A DNA stretch of 35,052 bases from a virus (IMGVR_UViG_3300031209_000273:1-35052), one strand, 5' to 3'. Shown: positions 1 to 9,099, numbered from the stretch's first letter. Program-made: numbers and translations. Notes: generated by a model not told the origin, from the letters alone.

Positions 1-2
1 GC

Positions 3-254
3 GCCGCATGTCGGCGCATCCTGAAGGGCCGGTCGCGGCGGCGGCTGAACCCGCTTTTCGTCGGATGGCTGATGGGCTGGCCCATCGGGCACGCGCTCTG
101 CGCCTGCTCGGCAACGGAGTTCACCCACTGGCAGCAGCGCATGCGTGGCGCGCTCTCGCAGCTGCCCATGGCCTTGGGCCCGTGGATCTGGCGGCCGACA
201 GACGGGCCGGAGTGCCCAGCGCAGATGAACCTGTTTGAAGGATTGCAGCCATGA
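3..254 (+). CDS. C-terminal fragment of a probable phage DNA (cytosine) methyltransferase
   Basis: This frame is open from the left edge and ends at a TGA overlapping the next start codon (ATGA). About 83 residues are visible, so the catalytic part lies outside the window. The readable piece contains LNPLFVGWLMGWPIG followed by a stretch rich in W and R. From memory, this resembles the tail of cytosine-5 DNA methyltransferase-like proteins in Rhodobacteraceae prophages, where 'LNP.FVEWLMG.P' belongs to the C-terminal target-recognition/closing region. The overlap with the following gene implies translational coupling. The family call rests on this short motif only. An ORF with an internal ATG in another frame (8-238) is a shadow. 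Confidence 0.5.
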   Translation, partial: AACRRILKGRSRRRLNPLFVGWLMGWPIGHALCACSATEFTHWQQRMRGALSQLPMALGPWIWRPTDGPECPAQMNLFEGLQP

Positions 255-904
255 GTATGCAGGGACGGATTGGCCGCGCCGGTGGTGCTAAGGTGAAACG
301 CGCGCTGGGCGTCCAGGCGATCCTGGAATGGGCGTTTCGCACTGAACAGGCCCAGCTGGAGCTGCCCCCACCAAAGGATGCAACCGAGGAAGGCTCCGGC
401 TTTGGCTTGGAATATGTCCTGATGCAGCGCGCCGCGCTGGGCTGCAAGGTCGACGGTGGCCAACACAAGATGGGCAGCTACACCCACGCAGATGCCGAGG
501 TGATCGCCGCCACTGTCGCGGGGATGCCTGACAGTCTCGGCGGCATCCGTATGGCGATCAGCGTGGCCGAACTTGCGCGCGCCGGGATGACCCCCGACTG
601 GATGCCCGGCATGGTCCCACGCTGCGTGCCGGTGGAAACCAAGCGCAATCAGCACGGCGAACGCTCGACGACGGTGGTGGTTGGCACTGAACGGGTGCTG
701 ACCCGGGGCAAGTGGCGCACCATCGAGGTTCTGGCCTGCCCGGTCACCTGGCGGCCGCATCCTGAACAGATCGCGTCCGCACGGCGTGGTTATGAGGATT
801 GGTGGCAGGCGCTGGATTGGGTGCGTGATGGGCTGATCGCGGGTGGGATGCTGCGGGACGTCGAGGTGACGGCAGCGATGCCAAAGGTTCGGCCGTGGCG
901 CTGA
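251..904 (+). CDS. Conserved hypothetical phage protein, 217 aa
   Basis: The gene starts at an ATG that overlaps the upstream stop (ATGA) and encodes 217 residues. I do not recognise a named domain. Visible features are a conserved-looking core with CKVDGG near residue 65, a central ELARAGMTPDWMP segment, and a C-terminal aromatic helix (YEDWWQALDWVRDGL). It is soluble, with no signal peptide or membrane segment. Proteins with this pattern occur, to my recollection, in Rhodobacteraceae prophages just before the methyltransferase and terminase genes. Early/late boundary position would be compatible with a regulator or DNA-metabolism role, but nothing in the sequence proves this. Downstream, phage-type gene order is interrupted by the toxin-antitoxin and restriction genes. 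Confidence 0.75.
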   Translation: MSMQGRIGRAGGAKVKRALGVQAILEWAFRTEQAQLELPPPKDATEEGSGFGLEYVLMQRAALGCKVDGGQHKMGSYTHADAEVIAATVAGMPDSLGGIRMAISVAELARAGMTPDWMPGMVPRCVPVETKRNQHGERSTTVVVGTERVLTRGKWRTIEVLACPVTWRPHPEQIASARRGYEDWWQALDWVRDGLIAGGMLRDVEVTAAMPKVRPWR

Positions 905-936
905 ATGAACGCAGCGATCTTACCGGAAACTGCATC

Positions 937-964
937 TTGCCAAATGGCATTTAATCTATATATT
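937..964 (+). promoter_or_regulatory. Candidate promoter of the toxin-antitoxin operon
   Basis: A sigma-70-like pair is visible: TTGCCA (937-942), a 16-base spacer, and TATATT (959-964). It lies in a locally AT-rich stretch 20 bases before the antitoxin start, and a clear Shine-Dalgarno sequence (AGAGGAAA, 972-979) follows. An inverted repeat sits on the -35 and spacer, see the next entry. Inferred from consensus only. Confidence 0.5.
938..949. promoter_or_regulatory. Candidate antitoxin operator (inverted repeat)
   Basis: TGCCA-AA-TGGCA forms a small palindrome (5-base arms, 2-base centre) overlapping the -35 element. Xre-family antitoxins normally repress their own operon by binding such palindromes, so this is a plausible autoregulatory site. 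The arms are short, so chance is possible. Confidence 0.35.
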
Positions 965-984
965 CATGTCATAGAGGAAAACAC

Positions 985-1398
985 ATGCAGTTTGCCACGA
1001 TCCAGCCAACCGGCTCCCGTCCCGACCTCCCCGCCATCACGGATGAGGAGGCCGCCGCCCTTGCACGCACCACCGTGAACCTGTTTCGCGCCTGGCAGCT
1101 CAGCGACATCGAAGCCCGCACCCTGCTGGGCGACATGGCGCAGCGCACATGGGCGCGTTGGAAGGAAGGCGGAATCGGGCGGATCGACCGCGATCTGAGG
1201 GCCCGCATGGCCATCCTGATGGGGATCCACAAAGGTCTGCGATATCTCTTCAGCGACGCCGCGCGCGGCTATGCGTGGATCCGCAAACCCAATGCCAACC
1301 TTGGGGGCAAAAGCGCGCTCGACGTCATGATGCGCGGCGAGATCACCGATCTGATCGACCTGCGCAGCTATCTGGACGCCGAACGCGGCGCATGGTGA
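985..1398 (+). CDS. Xre/MbcA/ParS-type antitoxin of a RES toxin pair
   Basis: The 137-residue protein starts at the ATG preceded by AGAGGAAA. It has the two-part build of this antitoxin family. The first part is a helical N-terminal region with an Xre-like fold, including an LSDIEARTLLGDMAQRTWARW segment in which the turn and WARW match the family pattern. The second is the C-terminal toxin-binding domain (MbcA/ParS), ending in LGGKSALDVMMRGEITDLID. In this family the C-terminal tail inserts into the active-site cleft of the RES toxin, and the N-terminal part binds the operator. The stop overlaps the toxin start by 7 bases, the usual coupling that keeps antitoxin in excess. The pair lies between a phage gene and a restriction operon, so it may stabilise the island or act in phage exclusion. 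Confidence 0.85.
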   Translation: MQFATIQPTGSRPDLPAITDEEAAALARTTVNLFRAWQLSDIEARTLLGDMAQRTWARWKEGGIGRIDRDLRARMAILMGIHKGLRYLFSDAARGYAWIRKPNANLGGKSALDVMMRGEITDLIDLRSYLDAERGAW

Positions 1399-2084
1399 CA
1401 GCGCCGGTGCGCCGCGTGGTCTGGCCGCGCAGCGTCCGCATCATCCGCTCGATCTATCCGCCCATCGACCTGTTCGAGGACATCGCCGATCCGGCGGATT
1501 GGGAGGCATTGGCTTCGGCCGAAGCCAAGTTCAATCCACGCATCCGTGACAGCATCGGCGATCTGGCAAAGGTGCCGGTGGCCCGCCGCGTCACTGGGCC
1601 CGGCGCAAGCTGGGTCATGGCCCCCTTTGTCCACTGCTCGCGGTCACGGCCGGGGCGGTTTAGCGATGGGTCGTTCGGGATGTATTACGCAGGCGACAGC
1701 ACAAAGGTGGCGATTTCTGAGACCATCCATCACCACACGAAAACCATGCTCGCCACAAAGGAAGCTCCCGGCTGGACATCGCAATTCCGCGAACTGATCG
1801 GATCGGTCGACGCCGAATTTGACGATGCCTCCGGATTGGATGACCTGCTGCACCCGGATGACTATGCCGCCTCTCAGGTCTTCGGCGCAGAGCGGCGCGG
1901 TGCCGGGTCGAACGGCATTTTCTGGCCCAGCGTGCGCTTCGCAGGCGGCTGTTGCATCGCCGCATTCTGGCCAGACGTGGTTCCGATCCCCGCACAGGGG
2001 GCGCATTTCGCCTACCACTGGAATGGAAGCGCGGTTGATTACGTCAAGGAGCTGGATACGGGTGCGATCATTGGCGTCTATTAG
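1392..2084 (+). CDS. RES-domain toxin (NAD+-degrading family)
   Basis: This is a 230-residue RES-domain protein. RES toxins (for example MbcT of Mycobacterium tuberculosis) consume NAD+ by phosphorolysis or hydrolysis and stop growth unless bound by the antitoxin. The name-giving residues can be placed: Arg19 in RSIYP, Glu110 in AISETIHHH, and Ser180 in FWPSVR. The GRFSDGSFGMYYAGD stretch also fits the fold. The reading frame is open far upstream (an ATG at 1149). I chose the ATG at 1392 because it gives the normal family length, begins just before the first conserved block, and overlaps the antitoxin end. No catalytic residue appears lost, so the toxin looks active. Assignment of NAD+ as substrate is by family, not from the sequence. 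Confidence 0.85.
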   Translation: MVTAPVRRVVWPRSVRIIRSIYPPIDLFEDIADPADWEALASAEAKFNPRIRDSIGDLAKVPVARRVTGPGASWVMAPFVHCSRSRPGRFSDGSFGMYYAGDSTKVAISETIHHHTKTMLATKEAPGWTSQFRELIGSVDAEFDDASGLDDLLHPDDYAASQVFGAERRGAGSNGIFWPSVRFAGGCCIAAFWPDVVPIPAQGAHFAYHWNGSAVDYVKELDTGAIIGVY

Positions 2085-2251
2085 CATTGCAAGGTGTCAT
2101 AGCCCAATGGACCGGAATGATCACACGTTGCAGCGGAACCTTCTCACCCCTACGATCAAGATCAAACTACGGCCGCATAAATGCTCAATTCAATCAATAA
2201 AATGCCTTCATCAACTGATCTGGCATATCATCAGGACTGTTAAACTCGCCC
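2085..2251. promoter_or_regulatory. AT-rich gap expected to hold the restriction-operon promoter
   Basis: These 167 bases separate the toxin stop from hsdM. They are visibly richer in A/T than the surrounding genes, consistent with a promoter region for the hsd operon. I could not pick out a convincing -35/-10 pair, and there is no strong Shine-Dalgarno sequence before the hsdM ATG (only AGGA about 15 bases upstream). A small inverted repeat (ATGCC...GGCAT) is present but weak. Confidence 0.35.
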
Positions 2252-4642
2252 ATGAACCAAATTGCTCACAACAGGCTCGTATCTTTCATCTGGTCTATCG
2301 CCGACGACTGCCTTCGCGACGTCTATGTCCGGGGGAAATACCGTGATGTCATCTTGCCGATGGTCGTTCTGCGTCGCCTGGACACCCTTCTGGAACCCAC
2401 CAAAGCCGACGTTCTGGAAGAGGTCCGCTTCCAAAAGGACGAGATGAAGGCCACCGAACTGGACGACGCGCCCCTCAAGGCAGCCTCCGGTTACGTATTT
2501 TTCAACACCAGCAAATGGACGCTGAAGCAGCTGCACGCCACCGCCACCAACAACCAGCAGATCCTGCTGGCAAACGTGGAGGATTATCTGAACGGGTTCA
2601 GCGACAACGTCAAAGAGATCATCCAGCGGTTTAAGCTGCTGGAACAGATGCGCCACATGGCCGACAAGCAGGTTCTGCTGGACGTACTGGAAAAGTTCAT
2701 CTCGCCTTACATCAACCTGACGCCGCATCTGGTCGAAGACCCCGAAGGCAATACCATGCCGGGCCTCAGCAACCTCGGTATGGGTTATGTGTTCGAAGAA
2801 CTGATCCGCAAGTTCAACGAGGAAAACAACGAAGAGGCGGGCGAACACTTCACCCCACGTGAGGTGATCCACCTGATGACCCACCTGGTCTTTGATCCGA
2901 TCAGGGACCGGCTGCCCCCCGTCATGACCATCTACGACCCCGCCTGCGGCAGTGGCGGCATGCTGACGGAATCGCAGAACTACGTCATCGACCCCGATGG
3001 CCAGATCAAGGCGACAGGCGACGTCTACCTTTATGGCAAGGAAATCAACGACGAGACCTATGCCATCTGCAAATCCGACATGATGATCAAGGGCAACAAC
3101 CCCGAAAACATCAAGGTCGGCTCGACACTATCCACCGACGAATTCGCCGCAAGTCGCTTCGACTTCATGCTGTCCAACCCGCCCTACGGCAAAAGCTGGA
3201 ACAGCGAGCTGAAATACATCAAGGACGGCAAGGACGTCATCGACCCCCGCTTCAAGGTCGACCTCGGCGATTACTGGGGCAAAACCGAAACCCAGGACGC
3301 CACCCCCCGCTCCAGCGACGGCCAGTTGCTGTTCCTGATGGAGATGGTTGGCAAGATGAAGTCCACCAAGGACAGCGCCATCGGTGCACGCATTGCCTCG
3401 GTGCACAACGGCTCCAGCCTGTTCACCGGCGACGCGGGCAGCGGCGAATCCAACATCCGCCGCCACATCATCGAAAACGATATGCTGGACACCATCATCC
3501 AGCTGCCGAACAACCTGTTCTACAACACCGGCATCACCACCTACATCTGGCTTCTGACCAACGCCAAACCCGAGGCGCGCCGTGGCAAGGTCCAGCTGAT
3601 CGACGCCAACCTGCTGTTCCGCAAGCTGCGCAAGAACCTTGGCGACAAGAACTGCGAATTTGCCCCCGAGCATATCGACGAAATCGTCGCGGCCCACCTC
3701 GCCTTCGAACCCGTCGAACGCCACATCGACGAGAACGGTGATCCGACAGGCATTGCCGTGCAGATCTTCGACAACACCGATTTCGGCTATCACAAGGTCA
3801 CCGTTGAGCGCCCCGACCGTCGCCGCGCCCAGTTCAGCGCCGAACGGCTGGAAACCCTGCGCTTCGACAAATCCCTGCGCGAGCCGATGGCGCATCTATG
3901 GGCCGAGCATGGCGAAGCGGTCTATCAGCCCGGCTTTCTGAAATCGCAGGCCAAGGCGATCCAGACCTGGTGCGAGGAACAGGAGATTACCCTGAACGCC
4001 AAGGCGCGGGCCAAGCTGGTCGATACGGCGCTCTGGGTCCGCCTGCGCGATCTGATCGCGGTAGGCACGCAGCTGATGCAGGATGTCGGCACCGAAGAGA
4101 CGCCCGATTACAACACCTTCCGCGACCGCGTGACCAAGGTGCTGAAGGCCCGCAAGATCAAGCTGTCGGCGACCGAGAAGAACGCCATCCTGAACGCGGT
4201 CAGCTGGTATGCCGATGACGCCGAAAAGGTCATCGACAAATCCCTGCGCCTGTCGGGCGCCGAGCTTGCGGCGGTGACGGCGCGGCTGGGCTGCGATGTG
4301 GCCGATCTGGGTGATTTCGGTCTGTATAGGCAAGCCGACGGCAGCTGGCTGACCTATGCCTCCAACGCCGATCTGCGCGATAGCGAGTCTGTGCCGCTGA
4401 AAGACAGCATCCACCGCTATTTCAGGGCCGAGGTGAAGCCCCATGTCGATGAGGCGTGGATCAACCTCGACACGGTCAAGATCGGGTATGAGATCAGTTT
4501 CAACAAATACTTCTACCGCCACAAACCCCTGCGCGGCCTGGACAAGGTGACGGCGGATATTCTGGCGCTGGAACAGCAGGCGGACGGGCTGATCTCGGAC
4601 ATTCTGGGTGTGCCGGTTGCGGCGCTGTCGGAGGTCGAATGA
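2252..4642 (+). CDS. hsdM: Type I restriction-modification system, DNA methyltransferase subunit HsdM
   Basis: This is the modification subunit, which transfers a methyl group from S-adenosylmethionine to N6 of adenine in the sequence chosen by HsdS and is also required in the restriction complex. The N-terminal helical HsdM domain (about residues 5-150) is followed by the methylase domain. That domain has the AdoMet-binding motif DPACGSGGM (229-237) and the catalytic NPPYG (309-313), both intact. At 796 residues it is longer than the classic form of about 500-550 residues. The extra C-terminal 270 or so residues look helical and may contact DNA or HsdR. The stop overlaps the hsdS start (ATGATG), so the three hsd genes form one operon. 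Confidence 0.95.
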   Translation: MNQIAHNRLVSFIWSIADDCLRDVYVRGKYRDVILPMVVLRRLDTLLEPTKADVLEEVRFQKDEMKATELDDAPLKAASGYVFFNTSKWTLKQLHATATNNQQILLANVEDYLNGFSDNVKEIIQRFKLLEQMRHMADKQVLLDVLEKFISPYINLTPHLVEDPEGNTMPGLSNLGMGYVFEELIRKFNEENNEEAGEHFTPREVIHLMTHLVFDPIRDRLPPVMTIYDPACGSGGMLTESQNYVIDPDGQIKATGDVYLYGKEINDETYAICKSDMMIKGNNPENIKVGSTLSTDEFAASRFDFMLSNPPYGKSWNSELKYIKDGKDVIDPRFKVDLGDYWGKTETQDATPRSSDGQLLFLMEMVGKMKSTKDSAIGARIASVHNGSSLFTGDAGSGESNIRRHIIENDMLDTIIQLPNNLFYNTGITTYIWLLTNAKPEARRGKVQLIDANLLFRKLRKNLGDKNCEFAPEHIDEIVAAHLAFEPVERHIDENGDPTGIAVQIFDNTDFGYHKVTVERPDRRRAQFSAERLETLRFDKSLREPMAHLWAEHGEAVYQPGFLKSQAKAIQTWCEEQEITLNAKARAKLVDTALWVRLRDLIAVGTQLMQDVGTEETPDYNTFRDRVTKVLKARKIKLSATEKNAILNAVSWYADDAEKVIDKSLRLSGAELAAVTARLGCDVADLGDFGLYRQADGSWLTYASNADLRDSESVPLKDSIHRYFRAEVKPHVDEAWINLDTVKIGYEISFNKYFYRHKPLRGLDKVTADILALEQQADGLISDILGVPVAALSEVE

Positions 4643-5898
4643 TGGAAGAGTTGGGCTATCGGCCATACGGATCCTACAAGGACAGTCACGCGAGCTGGCT
4701 CGGCGAAGTGCCGTCAGACTGGCAGGTTGGTCCCGGCCGGATTTGCATCTACGAGAACAGGGATAAAAACACCGGCATGAAGGAAAGCACCGTGCTTTCC
4801 CTCAGCTATGGTCGCGTCATTGTCAAAGACGAGGACAAGATGACCGGGCTGGTGCCGGAAAGCTATGAAACCTACCAGATCGTTCAGCCCGGCGACATCA
4901 TCATTCGCGGCACCGACCTTCAGAACGACGTCACCAGCCTTCGCACTGGGCTGGCTAAGGATCACGGCATCATCACTTCGGCTTACATCAACCTGCGCCC
5001 AAAACCGAACGCCTACGCCGAGTTTCTGCACTACCTCTTACATTCCTATGACGTCAAGAAGGTCTTCTACGGCTTGGGATCAGGCCTGCGCCAGAACCTT
5101 TCCTATGTTGACTTTAAGTATCTCACAATTCCGCTCCCCAGCCTTCCTGAACAGCGTGCCATTGTGGCCTTCCTTGATGACAAATGCGCCAAGATCGAGG
5201 GGGCGGTGAAGATCAAGGAAGACCAGATCGCGCTGCTGCGCGAGCGGCGGCAGATCATCATCCAGGACGCCGTCACCGGCGGCTTGAACCCCGCCGCCCC
5301 GATGAAAGACAGCGGCATCGACTGGATCGGCCAAATCCCCGCGCATTGGGAATTGAAGTCCATTCGCTATGCTTTCCGCTTTCGGAACTACCAGCGGGTT
5401 CCCATCAGCGCATCTGACCGTGAAGGCAAGCAGGGGGAATACCCCTACTATGGGGCGAGCGGCATCATCGACTATGTTCAGGATTACATATTCGATGAAG
5501 ATCTGATCCTGATTGCAGAGGACGGTGCGAATCTGCTCAGTAAATCGACCCCGCTGGCATTTGTGGCGACAGGGAAGTACTGGGTGAACAATCACGCGCA
5601 TATTCTTGAGCCGCTTTTCCCCGGCTTCAAGTATTGGGCCGAATTGCTCAGCGCGGCGGATTACACCGTCTACATCTCCGGCTCTGCTCAGCCAAAGCTT
5701 ACTCGGGATAGATTGGGAAGCGTTCGTGTTCCCGTTCCTCCAGCGGATGAAAGAAACGCAATAATTTCATTCATTGAGCAAGAATCCGACAAGTTCCGCA
5801 ACGCCATCTCGATCAAAGAACGCCAGATCGCGGCACTCAAAGAATACAAAACCAGCCTTATCAACGCGGCCGTCACCGGCAAGATCAAAGTCATTTAA
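4639..5898 (+). CDS. hsdS: Type I restriction-modification system, specificity subunit HsdS
   Basis: HsdS chooses the bipartite DNA target for the complex. The 419-residue protein has the standard pseudo-symmetric build: target recognition domain 1 (about 10-165, opening with DSHASWLGEVPSDW), a conserved spacer helix starting at LPEQR (169) and ending in QDAVTGGL, target recognition domain 2 (about 228-365, opening with DSGIDWIGQIPAHW), and a second conserved helix from PPADER (367) to INAAVTGKI at the C-terminus. The repeated 'W-GE/Q-P--W' and 'AVTG' signatures mark the two halves. Both recognition domains are full length, so a split target is expected, but its sequence cannot be read from the protein. 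The start ATG overlaps the hsdM stop. Confidence 0.95.
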   Translation: MMEELGYRPYGSYKDSHASWLGEVPSDWQVGPGRICIYENRDKNTGMKESTVLSLSYGRVIVKDEDKMTGLVPESYETYQIVQPGDIIIRGTDLQNDVTSLRTGLAKDHGIITSAYINLRPKPNAYAEFLHYLLHSYDVKKVFYGLGSGLRQNLSYVDFKYLTIPLPSLPEQRAIVAFLDDKCAKIEGAVKIKEDQIALLRERRQIIIQDAVTGGLNPAAPMKDSGIDWIGQIPAHWELKSIRYAFRFRNYQRVPISASDREGKQGEYPYYGASGIIDYVQDYIFDEDLILIAEDGANLLSKSTPLAFVATGKYWVNNHAHILEPLFPGFKYWAELLSAADYTVYISGSAQPKLTRDRLGSVRVPVPPADERNAIISFIEQESDKFRNAISIKERQIAALKEYKTSLINAAVTGKIKVI

Positions 5899-5907
5899 GG
5901 GGGCAGC

Positions 5908-8900
5908 ATGGTCAGCAACACACGCGAAATCGCACTCGAACAGGCCATTCAGAAACATCTGACCGGCCACACGACCGAAAGCCTCGCAGGCCAGCCCGCA
6001 CCGGTGGGCAGTGGCCCCTATCGCATCGGCCTGCCCGGTGATTTCAACGCGCAGTTTGCCCTCGACACTGCGATGTTCTGGCAGTTCCTGCACGCGACAC
6101 AGGGCAAGGAACTGGCCAAGCTGCAATCGCGCAATCCGTCCGATTGGCAGGCCAAGATCCTTGAACGCTTTGATCGCATGATCAAGAAGAACGGCCTGCT
6201 GCATCTGCTGAAAAAGGGCCTCGACGTTGACGATGCGCATCTGACGCTGATGTATCCTGCACCGCTGGCCAGCTCTGCCGCTCGTGTCCACGAGAACTTC
6301 ACCGCCAATATTTTCAGCATCACCCGCCAGGTCCGCTATAGCCAGACCAACCCGCTGGAAGAGATCGACATGGTGCTGTTCCTGAACGGTATGGCCCTGA
6401 TCACGGTCGAATTGAAAAACGCCTGGACCGGCCAGACCGCCCGCTTTCACGGCCAAAAGCAGTATCGAGAGAACCGCGACAACACCCAGCCCTTGCTGCA
6501 ATTCGGCCGCGCGCTGGTGCACATGGCGGTGGACACCGACGAGGTGTTCATGGCGACCAAGCTGACCGGCCCCGCGACATTCTTCCTGCCCTTCAACAAG
6601 GGCCACAACAACGGCGAGGGTAACCCGCCCAACCCGAACGGCCACAGATCGGCCTATCTGTGGGAAGAGGTGTTCCAGCCCGCCAGCCTTGCGGGCATCA
6701 TCCAGCATTTCGTGCTGCTAGAAGGCAAGGCCACCGATCCGCTGGCCAAGAAATCGCTGATCTTCCCGCGCTATCAGCAATTGGACGTGGTGCGCCGCCT
6801 GCTGGACCACGCCTCGACCAACGGCGTCGGCCACAGCTATCTGATCCAGCATTCGGCGGGCTCGGGCAAATCAAACTCAATTACGTGGGCGGCCTATCAG
6901 CTGATCGAAACCTATCCCAAAAGCACCAGCCTGCCCGGCGCGCGCGGTCTGGACCAGCCGCTGTTCGACAGCGTTATCGTAGTGACGGACCGCCGGTTGC
7001 TGGACAAGCAGCTGCGCGACAACATCAAGGATTTCTCCGAGGTCAAGAACATCGTCGCCCCGGCGCTGCGGTCGGCCGACCTGAAATCGGCGCTGGAGAA
7101 CGGCAAGAAGATCATCATCACGACGATCCAGAAGTTCCCCTTCATCATCGACGGCATTTCCGACCTGAGCGACAAGCGGTTCGCCGTGATCATCGACGAG
7201 GCCCACAGCGGCCAGAGCGGGCAAGCGCATGACAACATGAACCGCGCGATGGGCGCGGGCGAGGTGGACCCGGACGAAGATGATCCGCAAGACCGCATCC
7301 TGGCCGCGATGCAGTCACGCAAGATGCGCGGCAACGCGTCCTATCTGGCCTTCACGGCCACCCCCAAGGCGACCACGCTTGAGAAATTCGGCGAGCGCCA
7401 GCCTGATGGCAGTTTCAAGCCGTTCCACCTTTATAGCATGAAGCAGGCCATCGAAGAGGGCTTTATCCTCAACGTTCTGGCCAACTATACGACCTACAAA
7501 AGCTATTACGAAATCCAGAAATCGGTTGAGGAAAATCCGCTTTTCGACACCAAGAAGGCCCAGAAGAAACTGCGCGCCTATGTCGAACGCAGCCAGCACA
7601 CGATCAACACCAAGGCCGAGATCATGCTGGACCATTTCATCCCGCAGGTGGTGAACACCAAGAAGCTGCGCGGCAAGGCCAAGGGGATGATCATTACCCA
7701 GAACATCGAGGCAGCGATCCGCTACTACAAGGCGGTGACCAAGCTGCTCGATGCGCAAGGAAACCCGTTCAAGGCGCTGATCGCCTTTTCTGGGGAAAAG
7801 ACCGTCGACGGCATGAAATACACTGAAGCGGACTTGAACGGCTTTCCCGAAAGCGAAACGCGGGACAAGTTCGACACCGATGACTACCGGCTGCTGATCG
7901 TCGCGAACAAGTACCTGACCGGGTTCGACCAGCCCAAGCTGACCGCGATGTACGTGGACAAGAAGCTGCAGTTCGTGCTGGCCGTCCAAGCGCTGTCCCG
8001 TTTGAACCGTTCAGCCCCGAAGCTGGGCAAGCGGACGGAAGACCTGTTCATCCTCGATTTCTTCAACAGCGTCGATGACATCAAGACCGCGTTCGACCCT
8101 TTCTACACCGTGACCACGCTGTCCGAGGCGACCGACGTCAACGTGTTGCACGAATTGAAGGACGCAATGGATGAGGTCGGCGTTTACGAATGGCAGGAGG
8201 TCGAAGACTTCGTCTCACGATACTTCGCCGGTGAAGATGCTCAGACCCTTAGCCCGATCATCGATATCGCGGCCAATCGCTTCAACTCGGAACTGGAGTT
8301 GCCCGACCCAGAGAAGATCGACTTCAAGATCAAGGCGAAGCAGTTCGTGAAGATCTACGGTCAGATGGCATCCATCATCCCGTTTGAAGTGCTCGAATGG
8401 GAAAAGCTGTTCTGGCTGCTGAAGTTCCTGGTGCCCAAGCTGAAGATCAGGGATCCCGACCAAGACATGCTCGACGAGCTTCTGGAGGCTGTTGATCTCT
8501 CGTCCTATGGCTTGGAGCGCACCAGGCTGAACCATGAAATCGGGCTCGATGCATCCGACACTGAACTTACGCCCCAAAACCCCAACCCACGCGGCAACCG
8601 CGACGGCGACCCGGAAACGGACCCGTTGGATGAAATCATTCGCAGCTTCAACGAGCGGTGGTTTCAAGGCTGGAGCGCGACGCCCGAGGAGCAGCGGGTC
8701 AAGTTCATCAATATCGTCAACAGCATACGTGCTCACCCGGATTACTCTGCAAAGTACGAGGCCAATGCAGATCCCTTCAACCGTGGCCTCGCCTTGGAAA
8801 AGATGCTGCAAGACGTGATGCTGAAACGGCGGAAAGACGAGCTGGAGCTCTATAAGTTGTTTGCGTCTGATCCAGCGTTCAAGGCTGCCTGGAGCCAGAA

Positions 8901-8949
8901 CATCGAACAAGTGCTGAACAAGAACTTGGACAACCAACCCGGCGCTTGA
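5908..8949 (+). CDS. hsdR: Type I restriction enzyme, endonuclease/translocase subunit HsdR
   Basis: HsdR is the ATP-driven translocase and nuclease that cuts unmethylated DNA after pulling it past the bound complex. The 1013-residue protein starts at an ATG nine bases after the hsdS stop, with a strong AGGGGG ribosome site. In order, it has an N-terminal PD-(D/E)xK nuclease domain with Asp154 and the ExK motif Glu168/Lys170 (VELKN), a superfamily 2 helicase core with Walker A HSAGSGKS (315-322), a DEAH box at 430-433, an ALSRLNR motif VI in the second RecA-like domain, and a C-terminal helical region that binds HsdM. All key residues are present, so restriction should be active. With the upstream genes it forms a complete system within phage-like surroundings. 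Confidence 0.95.
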   Translation: MVSNTREIALEQAIQKHLTGHTTESLAGQPAPVGSGPYRIGLPGDFNAQFALDTAMFWQFLHATQGKELAKLQSRNPSDWQAKILERFDRMIKKNGLLHLLKKGLDVDDAHLTLMYPAPLASSAARVHENFTANIFSITRQVRYSQTNPLEEIDMVLFLNGMALITVELKNAWTGQTARFHGQKQYRENRDNTQPLLQFGRALVHMAVDTDEVFMATKLTGPATFFLPFNKGHNNGEGNPPNPNGHRSAYLWEEVFQPASLAGIIQHFVLLEGKATDPLAKKSLIFPRYQQLDVVRRLLDHASTNGVGHSYLIQHSAGSGKSNSITWAAYQLIETYPKSTSLPGARGLDQPLFDSVIVVTDRRLLDKQLRDNIKDFSEVKNIVAPALRSADLKSALENGKKIIITTIQKFPFIIDGISDLSDKRFAVIIDEAHSGQSGQAHDNMNRAMGAGEVDPDEDDPQDRILAAMQSRKMRGNASYLAFTATPKATTLEKFGERQPDGSFKPFHLYSMKQAIEEGFILNVLANYTTYKSYYEIQKSVEENPLFDTKKAQKKLRAYVERSQHTINTKAEIMLDHFIPQVVNTKKLRGKAKGMIITQNIEAAIRYYKAVTKLLDAQGNPFKALIAFSGEKTVDGMKYTEADLNGFPESETRDKFDTDDYRLLIVANKYLTGFDQPKLTAMYVDKKLQFVLAVQALSRLNRSAPKLGKRTEDLFILDFFNSVDDIKTAFDPFYTVTTLSEATDVNVLHELKDAMDEVGVYEWQEVEDFVSRYFAGEDAQTLSPIIDIAANRFNSELELPDPEKIDFKIKAKQFVKIYGQMASIIPFEVLEWEKLFWLLKFLVPKLKIRDPDQDMLDELLEAVDLSSYGLERTRLNHEIGLDASDTELTPQNPNPRGNRDGDPETDPLDEIIRSFNERWFQGWSATPEEQRVKFINIVNSIRAHPDYSAKYEANADPFNRGLALEKMLQDVMLKRRKDELELYKLFASDPAFKAAWSQNIEQVLNKNLDNQPGA

Positions 8950-9099
8950 CGCGAAGGCGCTGGGCGTTGGCGTTCAGGTCCGCAAGTTTCCCGCACGGCT
9001 CGATCTACCAGCCCCCCTCCCGATGGTTCCTCCCCGGCCCCAAACGTATACGGGGGGGCGCAGCGCGGCATTTCGCTAGCGACTGGCTTCTTCACCGGG

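Noticed and set aside
1149-1391. Upstream extension of the RES toxin to the ATG at 1149
   Set aside because: It would overlap most of the antitoxin in another frame and add 81 residues with no family match. The ATG at 1392 gives the normal length.
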